A stretch of 64,000 bases of DNA from Comamonas sp. BIGb0124 (lineage in GTDB: Bacteria > Pseudomonadota > Gammaproteobacteria > Burkholderiales > Burkholderiaceae_C): positions 124,001 through 188,000 of the forward strand of contig NZ_RJVF01000014.1 of the NCBI RefSeq assembly GCF_003752175.1, written 5' to 3'. Position 1 is the stretch's first letter, and the number at the start of each line of letters is the position of its first letter. Positions 29,432 through 39,162 of this stretch are shown piece after piece. The notes beneath the pieces are model-generated. The model was not told the DNA's origin. It saw nothing but the letters and a program-made list of their open reading frames with translations, and made no database searches. The translations under genes were made by a program, and so were the position numbers.

Positions 29432-30415
29432 ATGACCCAAGTCGTCCGTATCGAACAACCCGGCGGTCCCGAACAGATGAAACTGGTCCAGGTCGACGTG
29501 GGCGAGCCCGGCCCCAACGAGGTGCAGGTGCGCCACCATGCCATCGGTCTGAACTACATCGACATCTACCAGCGCAGCGGGCTGTATTCGTTGCCTTTGC
29601 CGCTCACGCTGGGCATGGAAGGCGCGGGTGTGGTCGAGGCCATCGGCCGCGACGTGCACCACCTGGCGCTGGGCGACCGCGTGGCCTATGCGTCGCAGCC
29701 GCCCGGCAGCTACAGCGAGCTGCGCAACCTGCCGGCCACCAGCGTCTGCCAGTTGCCCGATGCTATCGATTTCGAGACCGGTGCGGCCATGATGCTCAAG
29801 GGGCTGACGGCGCAGTACCTGCTGCGCAAGACCTTGCCGGCGGGCGGCCTGGAGGCCGGCGATTTCGTGCTGTTTCATGCCGCCGCCGGCGGGGTCGGCC
29901 TGATTGCCTGTCAGTGGGCCCGGGCGCTGGGTCTGCAGCTCATCGGCACGGCGGGCAGCGACGAAAAATGTGCGCTGGCGCGCGAGAACGGTGCCGCGCA
30001 TGTCATCAACTACCGCACCGAGAACTTTGCCGAGCGCGTCAAGGACATCACCGGCGGGCAGGGCGTCAAGGTGGTCTACGACTCGGTCGGCAAGGACACC
30101 TTCGAGGGTTCGCTCGACAGTCTGCGCCCCTTCGGCCTGATGGTGAGCTTCGGCAACGGCAGCGGACCGGTGCCGCCCGTCAACCTCGGAACGCTGGGTG
30201 CCAAGGGCTCGCTCTACATCACGCGGCCCACGCTGTTCACCCACATCGCCACGCGCGAGGGCACGCAAGAGATGGCCAACGAGCTGTTCGACATCGTCGG
30301 CAGCGGGCAGGTCAAGATCCCGATCAACCAGCGTTATGCCCTGGCCGATGTGCAGCAGGCCCATCGCGACCTGGAAGAGCGCCGCACCACGGGTGCCTCG
30401 GTGCTGCTGCCCTGA
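29432..30415 (+). CDS. qor: NADPH:quinone oxidoreductase (zeta-crystallin type)
   Basis: A 327-aa medium-chain dehydrogenase/reductase without structural zinc, using NADPH to reduce quinones. QOR-type features are GLNYIDIYQRSGLY, TLGMEGAGVV and the cofactor motif HAAAGGVGLIACQWARALG (about residues 149-167), followed by YDSVGKDTFEGSL. ATG at 29432 follows an aggag at 29421-29425. The gene is monocistronic. It is convergent with ybeY, with about 20 bases between stops. Symbol given by family similarity. Confidence 0.92.
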   Translation: MTQVVRIEQPGGPEQMKLVQVDVGEPGPNEVQVRHHAIGLNYIDIYQRSGLYSLPLPLTLGMEGAGVVEAIGRDVHHLALGDRVAYASQPPGSYSELRNLPATSVCQLPDAIDFETGAAMMLKGLTAQYLLRKTLPAGGLEAGDFVLFHAAAGGVGLIACQWARALGLQLIGTAGSDEKCALARENGAAHVINYRTENFAERVKDITGGQGVKVVYDSVGKDTFEGSLDSLRPFGLMVSFGNGSGPVPPVNLGTLGAKGSLYITRPTLFTHIATREGTQEMANELFDIVGSGQVKIPINQRYALADVQQAHRDLEERRTTGASVLLP

Positions 30416-30435
30416 GCTGAACGGGGCCCGGGGCC

Positions 30436-30912
30436 TCAGGCGTAGGGATTGGCGAAGCCCAGGCGCTCCATCACCTCGGTTTCCAGGCCTTCCATCTCCT
30501 GGGCGTCGGCTTCGCCGGTTTCGTGGTCGTAGCCTTGCGCATGCAAGGCGCCGTGGACCAGCATGTGGGCGTAGTGGGCCTGCAGCGTCCGGCCCTGCTC
30601 CTCGGCTTCGCGCTCGATCACCGGCGCGCACAGCACCAGGTCGGCGGCCACCACCGGTTCCTGGCTGTAGTCGAAGGTCAGCACGTTGGTCGCGTAGTCC
30701 TTGCTCCGGTAGTCGCGGTTCAGCGCGCGGCCCTCTTCCTCGTCGACGACACGCACGGTGATCTCGCCGGGCAGGTCGCTGCCGGCGGCCAGCGCCTCGC
30801 GCAGCCAGCGCATGGCCTTGGCGCGCGGCAGCGCCGCCCGCTGGCGGGCCGCCAGTTCGGGGTCGTGCCGCAGGGCGAATTGCAGGGAAAAAGTCAGTTC
30901 GGGCAGGGCCAT
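30436..30912 (-). CDS. ybeY: Endoribonuclease YbeY (rRNA maturation)
   Basis: A 158-aa zinc-dependent endoribonuclease involved in 16S rRNA maturation and ribosome quality control. The zinc signature [11 protein letters not shown] (HGxLHxxGYDH) is complete near residue 119, and [18 protein letters not shown] is the family block before it. It sits 61 bases downstream of phoH on the same strand, the conserved phoH-ybeY pairing. The frequently associated miaB was not seen upstream of phoH. Start is the ATG at 30912. Confidence 0.96.
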   Translation of the reverse strand: MALPELTFSLQFALRHDPELAARQRAALPRAKAMRWLREALAAGSDLPGEITVRVVDEEEGRALNRDYRSKDYATNVLTFDYSQEPVVAADLVLCAPVIEREAEEQGRTLQAHYAHMLVHGALHAQGYDHETGEADAQEMEGLETEVMERLGFANPYA

Positions 30913-30973
30913 GGTGATCGGGTGCGAGCGAGTGCGTGGGGGTGTTCTATGGGGGCGGCGATGCCGGAGCCTG

Positions 30974-31939
30974 TCAGCCCTGCGCCGGGGCGCGGGCGGC
31001 AGCCTCGGGCTTGCGTGCGGCATCGTAGGCGTCGACGATGCGAGCCACCAGCGGATGGCGCACCACGTCGGCGCTGGTGAAGCGGGTGTGGGCGATGCCG
31101 GGAACACGGCGCAGCACCCGCTCGGCATCGATCAGCCCGCTGGGCTGGGTCTTGGGCAGGTCGATCTGGCTGACGTCGCCGGTGACCACGCACTTGCTGC
31201 CGAAGCCGATGCGCGTGAGGAACATCTTCATCTGCTCGGGCGTGGTGTTCTGCGCCTCGTCCAGGATCACGAAGGCGTTGTTGAGCGTGCGTCCGCGCAT
31301 GAAGGCCAGCGGCGCGATCTCCAGCATGTTGCGCTCGAAGGCCTTGACCACGCGTTCGAAACCCATCAGGTCGTACAGGGCGTCGTACAGCGGCCGCAGG
31401 TAGGGGTCGACTTTCTGCGTCAGGTCGCCCGGCAGGAAACCCAGACGTTCGCCGGCCTCGACCGCGGGGCGCGTCAGCACGATGCGCTGCACGGCATTGC
31501 GCTCGAGCGCATCGACCGCGCAGGCCACCGCGAGGTAGGTCTTGCCCGTGCCGGCCGGCCCGATGCCGAAGGTGATGTCGTGGTTGGCGATGTTGTCGAG
31601 ATAGACGCTCTGGTTGGGCGTGCGTGCGCGCAGGTCGGTGCGGCGCGTGCTCAACTGCATGGTGCCGTCCTCGCCTTCGCTCATCGAGGCGTCGCCGGCC
31701 AGCATGAGCTGCACCTTCTGCGCATCGACGGGGCGCAACGCGATCTCATAGACGGCCTGCAGCACTTCGAGCGCACGGGTTGCCGCAGGCTTGGCGCCTT
31801 CGATGCGGAAATGCTCGTTGCGGTGGCCGATGCGCACCTTCAGGGCCGTTTCGACGAGGCGAAGGTGGGCGTCCAGCGGGCCGCAGAGGTTGAGCAGCCG
31901 GGTGTTGCTGACAGGCGTGAAGGCGTGGCGGATGATCAC
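30974..31939 (-). CDS. phoH: PhoH-family ATPase (PhoH-like / YbeZ)
   Basis: A 321-aa cytoplasmic ATPase, usually associated with YbeY in RNA metabolism. Walker A is [13 protein letters not shown], Walker B is [24 protein letters not shown], and [16 protein letters not shown] follows; the N-terminal KH-like part covers about 1-110. No ATG fits the family N-terminus; the likely start is GTG at 31939 ([20 protein letters not shown]), without a strong Shine-Dalgarno. The gene is divergent from ruvA with about 200 bases between, and directly upstream of ybeY. Confidence 0.93.
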   Translation of the reverse strand: MIIRHAFTPVSNTRLLNLCGPLDAHLRLVETALKVRIGHRNEHFRIEGAKPAATRALEVLQAVYEIALRPVDAQKVQLMLAGDASMSEGEDGTMQLSTRRTDLRARTPNQSVYLDNIANHDITFGIGPAGTGKTYLAVACAVDALERNAVQRIVLTRPAVEAGERLGFLPGDLTQKVDPYLRPLYDALYDLMGFERVVKAFERNMLEIAPLAFMRGRTLNNAFVILDEAQNTTPEQMKMFLTRIGFGSKCVVTGDVSQIDLPKTQPSGLIDAERVLRRVPGIAHTRFTSADVVRHPLVARIVDAYDAARKPEAAARAPAQG

Positions 31940-32137
31940 GAGGGCAGGGCTTTCGGTGCGTTTGAGGACGGCTGGCGCGCGCCGGGACTGCGCGCCGGGT
32001 CCGCGCGCAAAAACGAGATTGTGCCTGTTCGCGACACGGGCCGGGCGGCGCGGATAATGGCCGCTTTGTCCGGCGTGCCGGCGCGCGGGGCCGTCCCGCG
32101 GCCAGCCGAGTCCCGCCGGCCGCGAGGAACCCCACTC

Positions 32138-32710
32138 ATGATCGGACGCCTGCAGGGCCTTCTGGCCGAAAAGAACCCTCCCCAGGTGCTGGTGGATTGC
32201 CACGGCGTGGGCTACGAGGTGCAGGTGCCCATGGGCACCTTCTTCAACCTGCCGGCCCTGGGCGAGCGCGTCACGCTGCTCACGCACTTCGTGGTGCGCG
32301 AGGACGCGCAGATCCTCTACGGCTTCGGCCTGCCGGCCGAACGCGAGGCCTTCCGCCAGCTCATCAAGATCTCCGGCGTCGGGCCGCGCACCGCACTCGC
32401 CGTGCTCAGCGGCATGTCGGTCGACGAACTCTCCCAGGCCGTGAGCCTTCAGGAGGCCGGCCGGCTGGTCAAGGTTCCGGGCATCGGCAAGAAGACCGCC
32501 GAACGCCTGCTGCTCGAGCTCAAGGGCAAGCTCGGTCCCGACATCGGCGTCACCCCCCATGCCGGCACCGACAACCAGGTCGACATCCTGCAGGCCCTGC
32601 TGGCGCTGGGCTACAGCGACAAGGAGGCGGCGGCGGCCCTCAAGGCCTTGCCCGCCGACGTCGGCGTGAGCGACGGCATCAAGCAGGCCCTCAAGGCCCT
32701 GGCCAAGTAG
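32138..32710 (+). CDS. ruvA: Holliday junction DNA helicase subunit RuvA
   Basis: A 190-aa tetrameric junction-binding protein. Domain I ([25 protein letters not shown]), the helix-hairpin-helix domain II ([37 protein letters not shown]) and the RuvB-binding domain III (about 143-190) are all present. ATG at 32138 gives the classic MIGRL start. Neither ruvC nor ruvB is next to it; it precedes a PLP-enzyme gene by 83 bases on the same strand. Confidence 0.97.
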   Translation: MIGRLQGLLAEKNPPQVLVDCHGVGYEVQVPMGTFFNLPALGERVTLLTHFVVREDAQILYGFGLPAEREAFRQLIKISGVGPRTALAVLSGMSVDELSQAVSLQEAGRLVKVPGIGKKTAERLLLELKGKLGPDIGVTPHAGTDNQVDILQALLALGYSDKEAAAALKALPADVGVSDGIKQALKALAK

Positions 32711-32793
32711 GCGGGGCACCCCGCCGCAAGGCGCCGTGGGCTACCATTGCACCTGTATCCGCGGGACTCCACCCCCGACCTGTCGACCTCCTT

Positions 32794-34029
32794 ATGACCA
32801 CTCCAGAATTCACCACGGCCCTGCTGCACGCCGACCGCCAGTTCGGCGTCGAGCACGGCGGCATCCACAAGCCCATCCACACGTCCACGCAATACGGCTT
32901 CGACCGCGTCGAAGACCTGATCGGCGTGTTCCAGGGCACGCTCAAGGGCGCCTACAGCTATTCGCGTCAGGGCACGCCGACCACCGCGGCCCTCGAATCC
33001 AAGCTCGCCGCCATGGACGAGGGCGTCGGCGCCATCACCTTCGCCACCGGCATGGCTGCCATCACGGCGGTTTTCCTGACCCTGCTCAAGGCCGGCGACC
33101 ACGTCGTCTCCAGCCAGTTCGTGTTCGGCAACACCAACAGCCTGCTGGGCACCCTGGGCGACCTGGGCGTGACCAGCGACAAGGTCGATGTGACGAACGT
33201 CGCCAACGTCGAGGCGGCCTTGCGCCCCGAGACCCGGCTGGTCTTCGTCGAGACCCTGGCCAACCCCGCCACCCAGATCGCCGATCTCGAGGCCATCGGC
33301 CGCCTGTGCCGCGACAAGGGCGTGCTGTTCGTGGTCGACAACACCATCCTGTCGCCCTGGCTGTTCAAGCCCAAGGCGGTGGGGGCCAGCCTGGTCATCC
33401 ATTCGCTGACCAAGTCCATCGCCGGCCATGGGCAGGCGCTGGGCGGCGTGGTGGTCGATACCGGCCTGTTCGACTGGCAGGGCTACCCCAACATCGCCGA
33501 GAGCTACCGCAAGGGCGACAGCCGCCAGTGGGGCCTCACCCAGATTCGCAAGAAGGGCCTGCGGGACATGGGCGCGACGCTGTCGGCCCAGCATGCGCAC
33601 GCCATCTCGGTGGGTGCCGAAACCCTGGCCCTGCGCATGGACCGCTCCAGCGCCACCGCACTCGAGCTGGCCCGCCTGCTCGAATCGCATCCGGCCGTGG
33701 GCCGCGTGTTCTATGCCGGACTGGAGTCGCACCCCCAGCACCGCACGGCCCAGCGCCTGTTCCGCTCCGGCTCGTGGCTGCTGTCCTTCGAACTGCGGGA
33801 CAGCAGCGACTGCCTGCCTTTCCTCAACCGCCTGAGCCTGCCCATCAAGTCGACCGGGCTGGGCGACACCCGCACGCTGATCATCCCCGTGGCCCCCACG
33901 ATCTTCTGGGAAGCCGGTGCCGAAGTGCGGGCCAGCATGGGCATTGCCGATGGCCTGGTGCGCGTGGCGGTGGGATTGGAAGACCCGGCCGACCTGCTCG
34001 GCGATTTCCGGCAGGCGCTGGGCGGCTGA
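32794..34029 (+). CDS. Cys/Met-metabolism PLP enzyme (O-acylhomoserine sulfhydrylase or cystathionine gamma-synthase family)
   Basis: A 411-aa fold-type-I PLP enzyme of the trans-sulfuration family. Typical blocks are YSRQGTPTTAALESKLAAMDEG, ITFATGMAAITAV, VFVETLANPATQIADLEAI, VVDNTILSPWLFKP and HSLTKSIAGHG, whose Lys should form the PLP aldimine. The C-terminal substrate-binding block is KSTGLGDTRTLIIPVAPTI. Members use O-succinyl- or O-acetylhomoserine with sulfide or cysteine; the exact reaction cannot be chosen from sequence. The chosen ATG follows acctcctt. It is followed after 17 bases by a small secreted-protein gene. Confidence 0.87.
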   Translation: MTTPEFTTALLHADRQFGVEHGGIHKPIHTSTQYGFDRVEDLIGVFQGTLKGAYSYSRQGTPTTAALESKLAAMDEGVGAITFATGMAAITAVFLTLLKAGDHVVSSQFVFGNTNSLLGTLGDLGVTSDKVDVTNVANVEAALRPETRLVFVETLANPATQIADLEAIGRLCRDKGVLFVVDNTILSPWLFKPKAVGASLVIHSLTKSIAGHGQALGGVVVDTGLFDWQGYPNIAESYRKGDSRQWGLTQIRKKGLRDMGATLSAQHAHAISVGAETLALRMDRSSATALELARLLESHPAVGRVFYAGLESHPQHRTAQRLFRSGSWLLSFELRDSSDCLPFLNRLSLPIKSTGLGDTRTLIIPVAPTIFWEAGAEVRASMGIADGLVRVAVGLEDPADLLGDFRQALGG

Positions 34030-34046
34030 ACGCCTTGCAACGCGCG

Positions 34047-34556
34047 ATGACCCCGGCCGGCCGGCTGGCAAGCAGCCAGGCACGGGCGTGGCCGGTCGCT
34101 GCGTCGATGGCCCGGCGGGCCGCCCCGTGGCTCGCCGCCGTGCTGCTGGTCCTGTGGTCGGCGCTGTCGGGGGCGCAGGTGGCTGCCGCCGTCTGGCCTG
34201 GCGCCGGGATGTCGCCATCGCAGACAACGGAGGCCCTGGCTGCGACGGCCATGGCAGCCGCGGCTGCTCATCACGGCAGTGCCGCGCGCCACAGGGCACC
34301 CCTGGCGGGCATGGCGCATGGGGCGCGCCTGGACGCACCGGTCGCCATGGACCCCACCCGTCACCGGGATCACACCGGCCAGGATCCGGCCGCCGATCTG
34401 CGGTGCGCCGTGGTCTGCGCCTTGGCGTGCCTGCCGGCGCTGCCCTGCGGCACCGTCGACGTGGCCGGCACGTCGCCACGCCTGCTGGCGCCGCCGCCGC
34501 TGCCGGGTTTTGCCAGCGTGCGCCATCGGCCGCCGCTGCGGCCCCCCCAGTCCTGA
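34047..34556 (+). CDS. Small His/Cys-containing exported protein before multicopper oxidase
   Basis: A 169-aa protein of unknown family. One hydrophobic N-terminal segment (AAPWLAAVLLVLWSALSGAQ, about 26-45) suggests a signal anchor. The middle is rich in His and Met (AAAHHGSAARHRAPLAGMAHG) and the C-terminal third has four cysteines (DLRCAVVCALACLPALPCG) and a Pro-rich end. Small His- or Cys-containing exported proteins are often encoded beside copper oxidases, so a metal-related role is inferred. No Shine-Dalgarno supports ATG 34047 strongly. Codon use looks like a real high-GC gene, but no homologue was recognised. Confidence 0.55.
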   Translation: MTPAGRLASSQARAWPVAASMARRAAPWLAAVLLVLWSALSGAQVAAAVWPGAGMSPSQTTEALAATAMAAAAAHHGSAARHRAPLAGMAHGARLDAPVAMDPTRHRDHTGQDPAADLRCAVVCALACLPALPCGTVDVAGTSPRLLAPPPLPGFASVRHRPPLRPPQS

Positions 34557-34688
34557 AGACCCCATCGATCGCACCGATGTGCGGCAGGCTTGCTTGCCGC
34601 GCGGGTCTGCACCACGCAAGATACCGGGCCAGGCCCGAGGTCCGGTGTGGACGGACAGACCCGAGGCCTCTTGTCTTCAGGATTTGCC

Positions 34689-36422
34689 ATGAACACCCCT
34701 TCCGTCTTTTTTTCTTCCGATCCTTCCTCCGACCCTGATCTCGAGCGCGGTCACGAGACGGCCCGCGCCATCGACCTGCGGCGCCGCGCCCTGCTGATCG
34801 CCCCCCTGGGCCTGACGCTGCCCGGCCTGCTGCAGGCCCAGGGCATGCACGGCGGCCATGCGGGGCATGGCGCTCCGGCCGGCGGTGCTGCGCGACCGTC
34901 GGCTGGCAACCGTGCGGCGGCCGCCCGTGCCCTGGCACCGCTGGACGCCCTGCCTGCGGGCCAGCCTCTGGCCGAACTGGTCCGGTTGCCCAACACCAGC
35001 CGGCGCATGGGCCTGTTTCGTGCGCGCCTCACCGCGCAGCCGGTCCAGGTCGCGCTCATGCCGGGCCGAACCACCACCGTCTGGGCCTACAACGGACAGG
35101 TTCCCGGTCCGCTGATCGACGTGCGCGAGGGCGACACGGTCGAGATCGAGTTCCACAACCGCCTGCCCCAGCCCTCGACCGTTCACTGGCATGGACTGCC
35201 CGTGCCGGCCGACCAGGACGGCAGCCCCATGGATCTGGTGGCCCCTGGCGCGCGCCGGCTCTACCGCTTCACCCTGCCCAAAGGCAGTGCCGGCACCTAC
35301 TGGTTCCATCCCCATCCTCATTTCATGACCGCCGAGCAGGTGTTCCGCGGCCTGGCCGGCGCCTTCGTCGTGCGGCCGGCGGATGCGGCAGACGATCCGC
35401 TGGCCCACCTGCCCGAGCGCCATCTGTTCGTCTCCGACCTCAAGCTGGCCGCCGACGGGCGCATTCCCGACAACAGCGTGCTCGACTGGATGAATGGCCG
35501 GGAAGGCCAGTTCGCCCTGGTCAATGGGGGGCACCGGCCGCGCCTGGCCGTGGCCGGGCCCGAGCGTTGGCGCATCTGGAACGCCTGCAGTGCGCGCTAC
35601 CTGCGTCTGAGCCTGGGCGGGCTGCCTTTCACCCAGGTGGGCACCGACGGCGGCCTGCTGGGCCAGCCGCTGCGTGAACTGACCGAACTGCTGCTGTCGC
35701 CCGCCGAGCGCGCCGAGATCGTGGTCGAGCCTCCCGCCCAGGGCGGCCGCTTCGACTGGGTGGCCGAACCGTATGCGCGGGGCTACATGGACATGGCCCG
35801 CATGATGGGAGAGACCGAGCAGCCGGCACCCGCATCGCCGCGAAGGGTCTTGGCGTCCGTGTCGTTTGCGCCTGCCCCGCCCAGCGCATCCGCTCGCCGT
35901 GAAGGCAGCACAGGTACCCCCGGCACCACCGGCGCCGAGACCCGTCCGCCGCCCGTCGTGCCGGCCACCCTGCGCCCCGTCGCGGCCCTGGGCGAGGCCC
36001 GTGTGCAGCGGCAGGTCATGTTCACCGAATCCATGGACATGGAGGCCATGCACGGCATCGACGAACACGCCGAGATGCGGCCCCAGGGCATGCAGTTCAT
36101 GGTCAACGGGCAGCTCTACGACATGGACCGCATCGATTTCACCGCGCAGCGGGGCGAAATCGAGCAATGGGACATCATCAACGCCTCGGACATGGACCAC
36201 CCCTTCCACATCCACGGCACGCAGTTCCAGGTGGTGGAGCGGGTCTACGACAACCGGACCGTGCCCGAGCCCGTGCTGGCCTGGCGCGACACCGTCAACG
36301 TGCGCCCGGCCGAGATCGTGCGCATCCGGCTGGTGCAGGACCAGCCCGGCCTGCGCATGTTCCATTGCCACATCCTCGAGCACGAGGACCTGGGCATGAT
36401 GGGCAACCTGATGGTCCGCTGA
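34689..36422 (+). CDS. Multicopper oxidase (CueO/CopA-like), exported
   Basis: A 577-aa periplasmic laccase-like oxidase with three cupredoxin domains. All copper ligands are visible: HWHGLPVP and WFHPHPH in the first domain, HPFHIHGTQF and HCHILEHEDLGMM in the last (His-Cys-His for T1 and T2/T3). RRRALLIAPLGL near the N-terminus resembles a twin-arginine signal, consistent with folded export. A Met-rich stretch (MFTESMDMEAMHGIDEHAEM) recalls cuprous-oxidase CueO. A low-complexity Pro/Ala/Ser insert (about 395-445) interrupts the chain. Likely role is Cu(I) detoxification, with the upstream small protein as a possible partner. Confidence 0.92.
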   Translation: MNTPSVFFSSDPSSDPDLERGHETARAIDLRRRALLIAPLGLTLPGLLQAQGMHGGHAGHGAPAGGAARPSAGNRAAAARALAPLDALPAGQPLAELVRLPNTSRRMGLFRARLTAQPVQVALMPGRTTTVWAYNGQVPGPLIDVREGDTVEIEFHNRLPQPSTVHWHGLPVPADQDGSPMDLVAPGARRLYRFTLPKGSAGTYWFHPHPHFMTAEQVFRGLAGAFVVRPADAADDPLAHLPERHLFVSDLKLAADGRIPDNSVLDWMNGREGQFALVNGGHRPRLAVAGPERWRIWNACSARYLRLSLGGLPFTQVGTDGGLLGQPLRELTELLLSPAERAEIVVEPPAQGGRFDWVAEPYARGYMDMARMMGETEQPAPASPRRVLASVSFAPAPPSASARREGSTGTPGTTGAETRPPPVVPATLRPVAALGEARVQRQVMFTESMDMEAMHGIDEHAEMRPQGMQFMVNGQLYDMDRIDFTAQRGEIEQWDIINASDMDHPFHIHGTQFQVVERVYDNRTVPEPVLAWRDTVNVRPAEIVRIRLVQDQPGLRMFHCHILEHEDLGMMGNLMVR

Positions 36423-36473
36423 GCCACGGCCCGTCACGGGGCTGCGGCCTGCCGAGCCCCGGAACTGCTGGAG

Positions 36474-37061
36474 TCAGCCCGAGAACCCGTCTGCGTCGAG
36501 GAAACGCTGCTCCTCCGGGCGGGTGGGCCGGCCCAGGATGGTGTTGCGGTGCGGAAAACGGCCGAAGCGCTGGATGATGTCGTAGTGTTCGTGGGCCGAC
36601 TTGAGCGCGATGCCGCCGATGGAGGCGCACAGGGCAACGCAGCGCTCCTGCGAGTTCAGGTGCTCGTCGTGCATGAGCGGCAGGTAGAAGAACACCCGCA
36701 GGTCGGCTTCGACCAGCGTGTCGTAGCCCGCGCCCAGTGCCTTCTGCGCCAGCAGCAGGGCCTGCGCGTCGGTGGCATACATGCGCGGCGTGCCGCGAAA
36801 GCAGTTGCGCGGAAACTGGTCGAGCAGCAGGATCAGGGCCAGCGCGCTGTCGGCATGCCCCATCCAGCGCATCAGCAGACCCTGAACGGCCGCCTCGTGG
36901 GCGGTCATGAAACGCCGGCGAAAGTCGTTGTCGAAATCGGACGACGTCGTGAACCAGCGCGCCGGGCCGGCCTCGCGCCAGAAGGCGAGCACGGCGTCCG
37001 GGCTGGGGCCGTCGGCAGGCTTGCTGGCCGCAGCGTGAGAATTGAATCCGAAAAAAGACAT
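36474..37061 (-). CDS. DUF924 family protein
   Basis: A 195-aa soluble protein of the DUF924/YfbR-unrelated tetratricopeptide-like family. Family hallmarks are FWREAGPARWF, LILLLDQFPRNCFRGTPRMYATD, FFYLPLMHDEHLNSQE, HYDIIQRFGRFPHRN and the C-terminal EEQRFLDADGFSG. Function of the family is unknown. ATG at 37061 has the Shine-Dalgarno GCAGGAGC. The gene is downstream of rlmD on the same strand after 292 bases in which no gene or clear signal was found, and convergent with the oxidase gene. Confidence 0.9.
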   Translation of the reverse strand: MSFFGFNSHAAASKPADGPSPDAVLAFWREAGPARWFTTSSDFDNDFRRRFMTAHEAAVQGLLMRWMGHADSALALILLLDQFPRNCFRGTPRMYATDAQALLLAQKALGAGYDTLVEADLRVFFYLPLMHDEHLNSQERCVALCASIGGIALKSAHEHYDIIQRFGRFPHRNTILGRPTRPEEQRFLDADGFSG

Positions 37062-37353
37062 GGTCGCGCTCCTGCCGATCGGGGTGGGTAGGGACACGGC
37101 ACGGCAGCGCCTGCTTGAACGGCCCAGGCCGCCGCCGAGCCGCATTCCGCGGGCGTCGCACGCCCGCCGGGCCGTGCAGGCCAGCGGGGGCCATGTCCTC
37201 GACGATATCGGCAGATTCGCAGTCCCGCAACCGTGGCACTACGCATCAACCCGCATGGCCTCTGCGCAAAGCCGGATCGGCCGGGCCGCGAAACGCCGGG
37301 TGTCCCGTATCGACGAGCCCCGGCAGAGGCCCCTCGAGCCGGGTGCACCGATG

Positions 37354-38868
37354 TCAGTCTGCCAGTTCGAACACCGCCATGCTCTCGACGTGAGCCGTGT
37401 GCGGGAACATGTTGACCGCGCCAGCGGCCGTGCAGCGGTAGCCGCCCAGGTGCACCAGCAGGCCGGCATCCCGGGCCAGTGTCGAGGGGTTGCAGCTCAC
37501 GTAGACGATGCGTCGCGGCGGCGTCCAGCTGCCGCGCAGCTCGCGGTTCTGGTTGAGGTCGGCCACGGCCCGGGCCAGTGCAAAGGCGCCTTCGCGCGGC
37601 GGGTCGACCAGCCATTTGTCGGCCGAACCGTCCGCCACCAGCAGTTCGGGCGTCATGTCGAAGAGGTTGCGGGCCACGAAGCGGGTCGGCGCCAGGGGCG
37701 AGCCCACCGGGCGGGTGGCCTGGTTGGCGTCGTAGTTCTGGTGCGAACGCTCGACCAGGGCATCGCTGCCCTCGATGCCCAGCACTTCGCGCGCCTGCGT
37801 GGCCAACGGCAGCGTGAAGTTACCCAGGCCGCAGAACCAGTCGATCACCCGTTCGTCGCGGCGCACGTCGAGCAGGCGCAGCGCACGGCCCACCAGGACC
37901 TGGTTGATGGCCGGGTTGACCTGCGTGAAATCGGTCGGCTTGAAGGGCATGCGGATGCCGAACTCGGGCAACGCATAGGCCAGTTGCGGCACATCGGTGT
38001 CGAGCAGGTGCACGGTGTCCGGCCCCTTGGGCTGCAGCCACCACTGCACCTTGTGCTCGGCATGGGCCTGGGCGAAATCGCGCAGGCGCTGCACATCGGC
38101 GGCCGACAGCGGTTCCAGGTGCCGCAGCACCAGCGCCGTCACGTCGTCGCCCAGGGCCACTTCGATCTGCGGGCAGGTGGCCCGTGCATCCATGCTGAAG
38201 ATCAGCGCGCGCAGCGGCAGCAGCATGTCGCTCATGTAGCGTGGCAGCACGTGGCATTCGCGCATGTCGGCGATGTAGCGGCTCTTGCGTTCATGGAAGC
38301 CGATCAGCACCTCGCCCTTCTTGAGCACGTGGCGCACCGACAGGCGCGCGCGGTAGCGGTAGCCCCAGGTCGGTCCTTCGATGGGCCGCAGCAGGGTCTC
38401 GGGTTTGGTCTTGCCCAGGTGCCAGAGGTTGTCCTCCAGCACACGCTGCTTGGTGGCGACCTGCGCGCCGTGGTGCAGGTGCTGCATCTTGCAGCCGCCG
38501 CAGGCCCCGGTGTGCAGCCCGAAATGCGGGCAGGCCGGACGCACGCGCTGCGACGATTCGCGGTGCACCTCGGTCAGCGTCGCCTGTTCCCAGTTGTTCT
38601 TCTTGCGGTTGACGTTGGCCGTCACCAGCTCGGTCGGCAAGGCGCCGTCGATGAACACCACCTTGCCGTCCAGGCGGTGGCCCACGCCCTGGGCTTCGAG
38701 ATCCAGGGACTCGACATACAGCCAGCCGGGCGGCAGGTCTTGCGCCTCTTTCGGGGGGACGTAGGGCGCAGGCACGGCGGGGGCCTCGGAGGCCGGCGCA
38801 TCGGCCGCCGTCGCCGGATCCGCGGCGGGCGGTGTCGTGGGGGTGTTGTGGTCTAGGACTTCGCTCAT
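37354..38868 (-). CDS. rlmD: 23S rRNA (uracil-5-)-methyltransferase RlmD
   Basis: A 504-aa SAM-dependent methyltransferase for U1939 of 23S rRNA. The N-terminal TRAM-like domain is followed by a [4Fe-4S] motif ([19 protein letters not shown] plus a later Cys), the SAM fold ([16 protein letters not shown]), and the catalytic blocks DPPREGAF and [13 protein letters not shown] with the nucleophilic Cys. An acidic Ala/Pro-rich N-terminal extension of about 40 residues precedes the TRAM domain. Start is ATG at 38868. The gene lies downstream of nlpD on the same strand, separated by a terminator. Confidence 0.93.
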   Translation of the reverse strand: MSEVLDHNTPTTPPAADPATAADAPASEAPAVPAPYVPPKEAQDLPPGWLYVESLDLEAQGVGHRLDGKVVFIDGALPTELVTANVNRKKNNWEQATLTEVHRESSQRVRPACPHFGLHTGACGGCKMQHLHHGAQVATKQRVLEDNLWHLGKTKPETLLRPIEGPTWGYRYRARLSVRHVLKKGEVLIGFHERKSRYIADMRECHVLPRYMSDMLLPLRALIFSMDARATCPQIEVALGDDVTALVLRHLEPLSAADVQRLRDFAQAHAEHKVQWWLQPKGPDTVHLLDTDVPQLAYALPEFGIRMPFKPTDFTQVNPAINQVLVGRALRLLDVRRDERVIDWFCGLGNFTLPLATQAREVLGIEGSDALVERSHQNYDANQATRPVGSPLAPTRFVARNLFDMTPELLVADGSADKWLVDPPREGAFALARAVADLNQNRELRGSWTPPRRIVYVSCNPSTLARDAGLLVHLGGYRCTAAGAVNMFPHTAHVESMAVFELAD

Positions 38869-39162
38869 GGGCAGATTGTCGCAGCCGGACCCCTTCGGGC
38901 CGTGGCTTGGCGGGGTGGTGCTCTCGGGTTTGGGGGCATCCGCCAGGGCCGCCAGGCCCACCGGATGTCGGGGGCCGGGGCTGGGCGGGCAGGGCAGGGA
39001 GAAGGTGGCAAAAACGATGAATGCCAGCGTCGCGCCATGATGTGGCGCTTCGCTGGCATCGATTCGGTACCGGTGGACAGACCGATGGGCCCGCCCTGGC
39101 GGCGTGGCCCGTGGTCCGCGCCACCCGTCTGTTTCACGCCACGCGTGTGGCGTGCGTCCGGA
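38869..39162 (-). other. nlpD-rlmD intergenic gap; rpoS not present here
   Basis: In E. coli and many other proteobacteria the surE-pcm-nlpD genes are followed by rpoS. Here only 294 bases separate the nlpD stop from the rlmD start, and they encode no sigma-factor remnant in any frame that I can recognise. The stretch contains a near-perfect 20-base dyad (39135-39154, arms cacgccacgc and gtgtggcgtg) and an intrinsic terminator (listed separately). The rlmD promoter should lie between the terminator and 38868. Confidence 0.7.
39010..39060 (-). terminator. Intrinsic terminator downstream of nlpD
   Basis: Stem arms atgccagcg (39021-39029) and cgctggcat (39051-39059), extended inward by cgcgcca/tggcgc, form a long hairpin. 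On the minus strand it is followed by TTTTT (39014-39010). It ends the surE-pcm-nlpD transcript. Confidence 0.88.

Noticed and set aside
39135-39154. The cacgccac/gtggcgtg dyad as a regulator binding site
   Set aside because: It lies just past the nlpD stop and next to a true terminator; a simple RNA hairpin is the more economical explanation.
38869-39162. A decayed rpoS in the nlpD-rlmD gap
   Set aside because: No sigma-70 region 2 or 4 motif is visible in any frame of the 294 bases, so no pseudogene is called.
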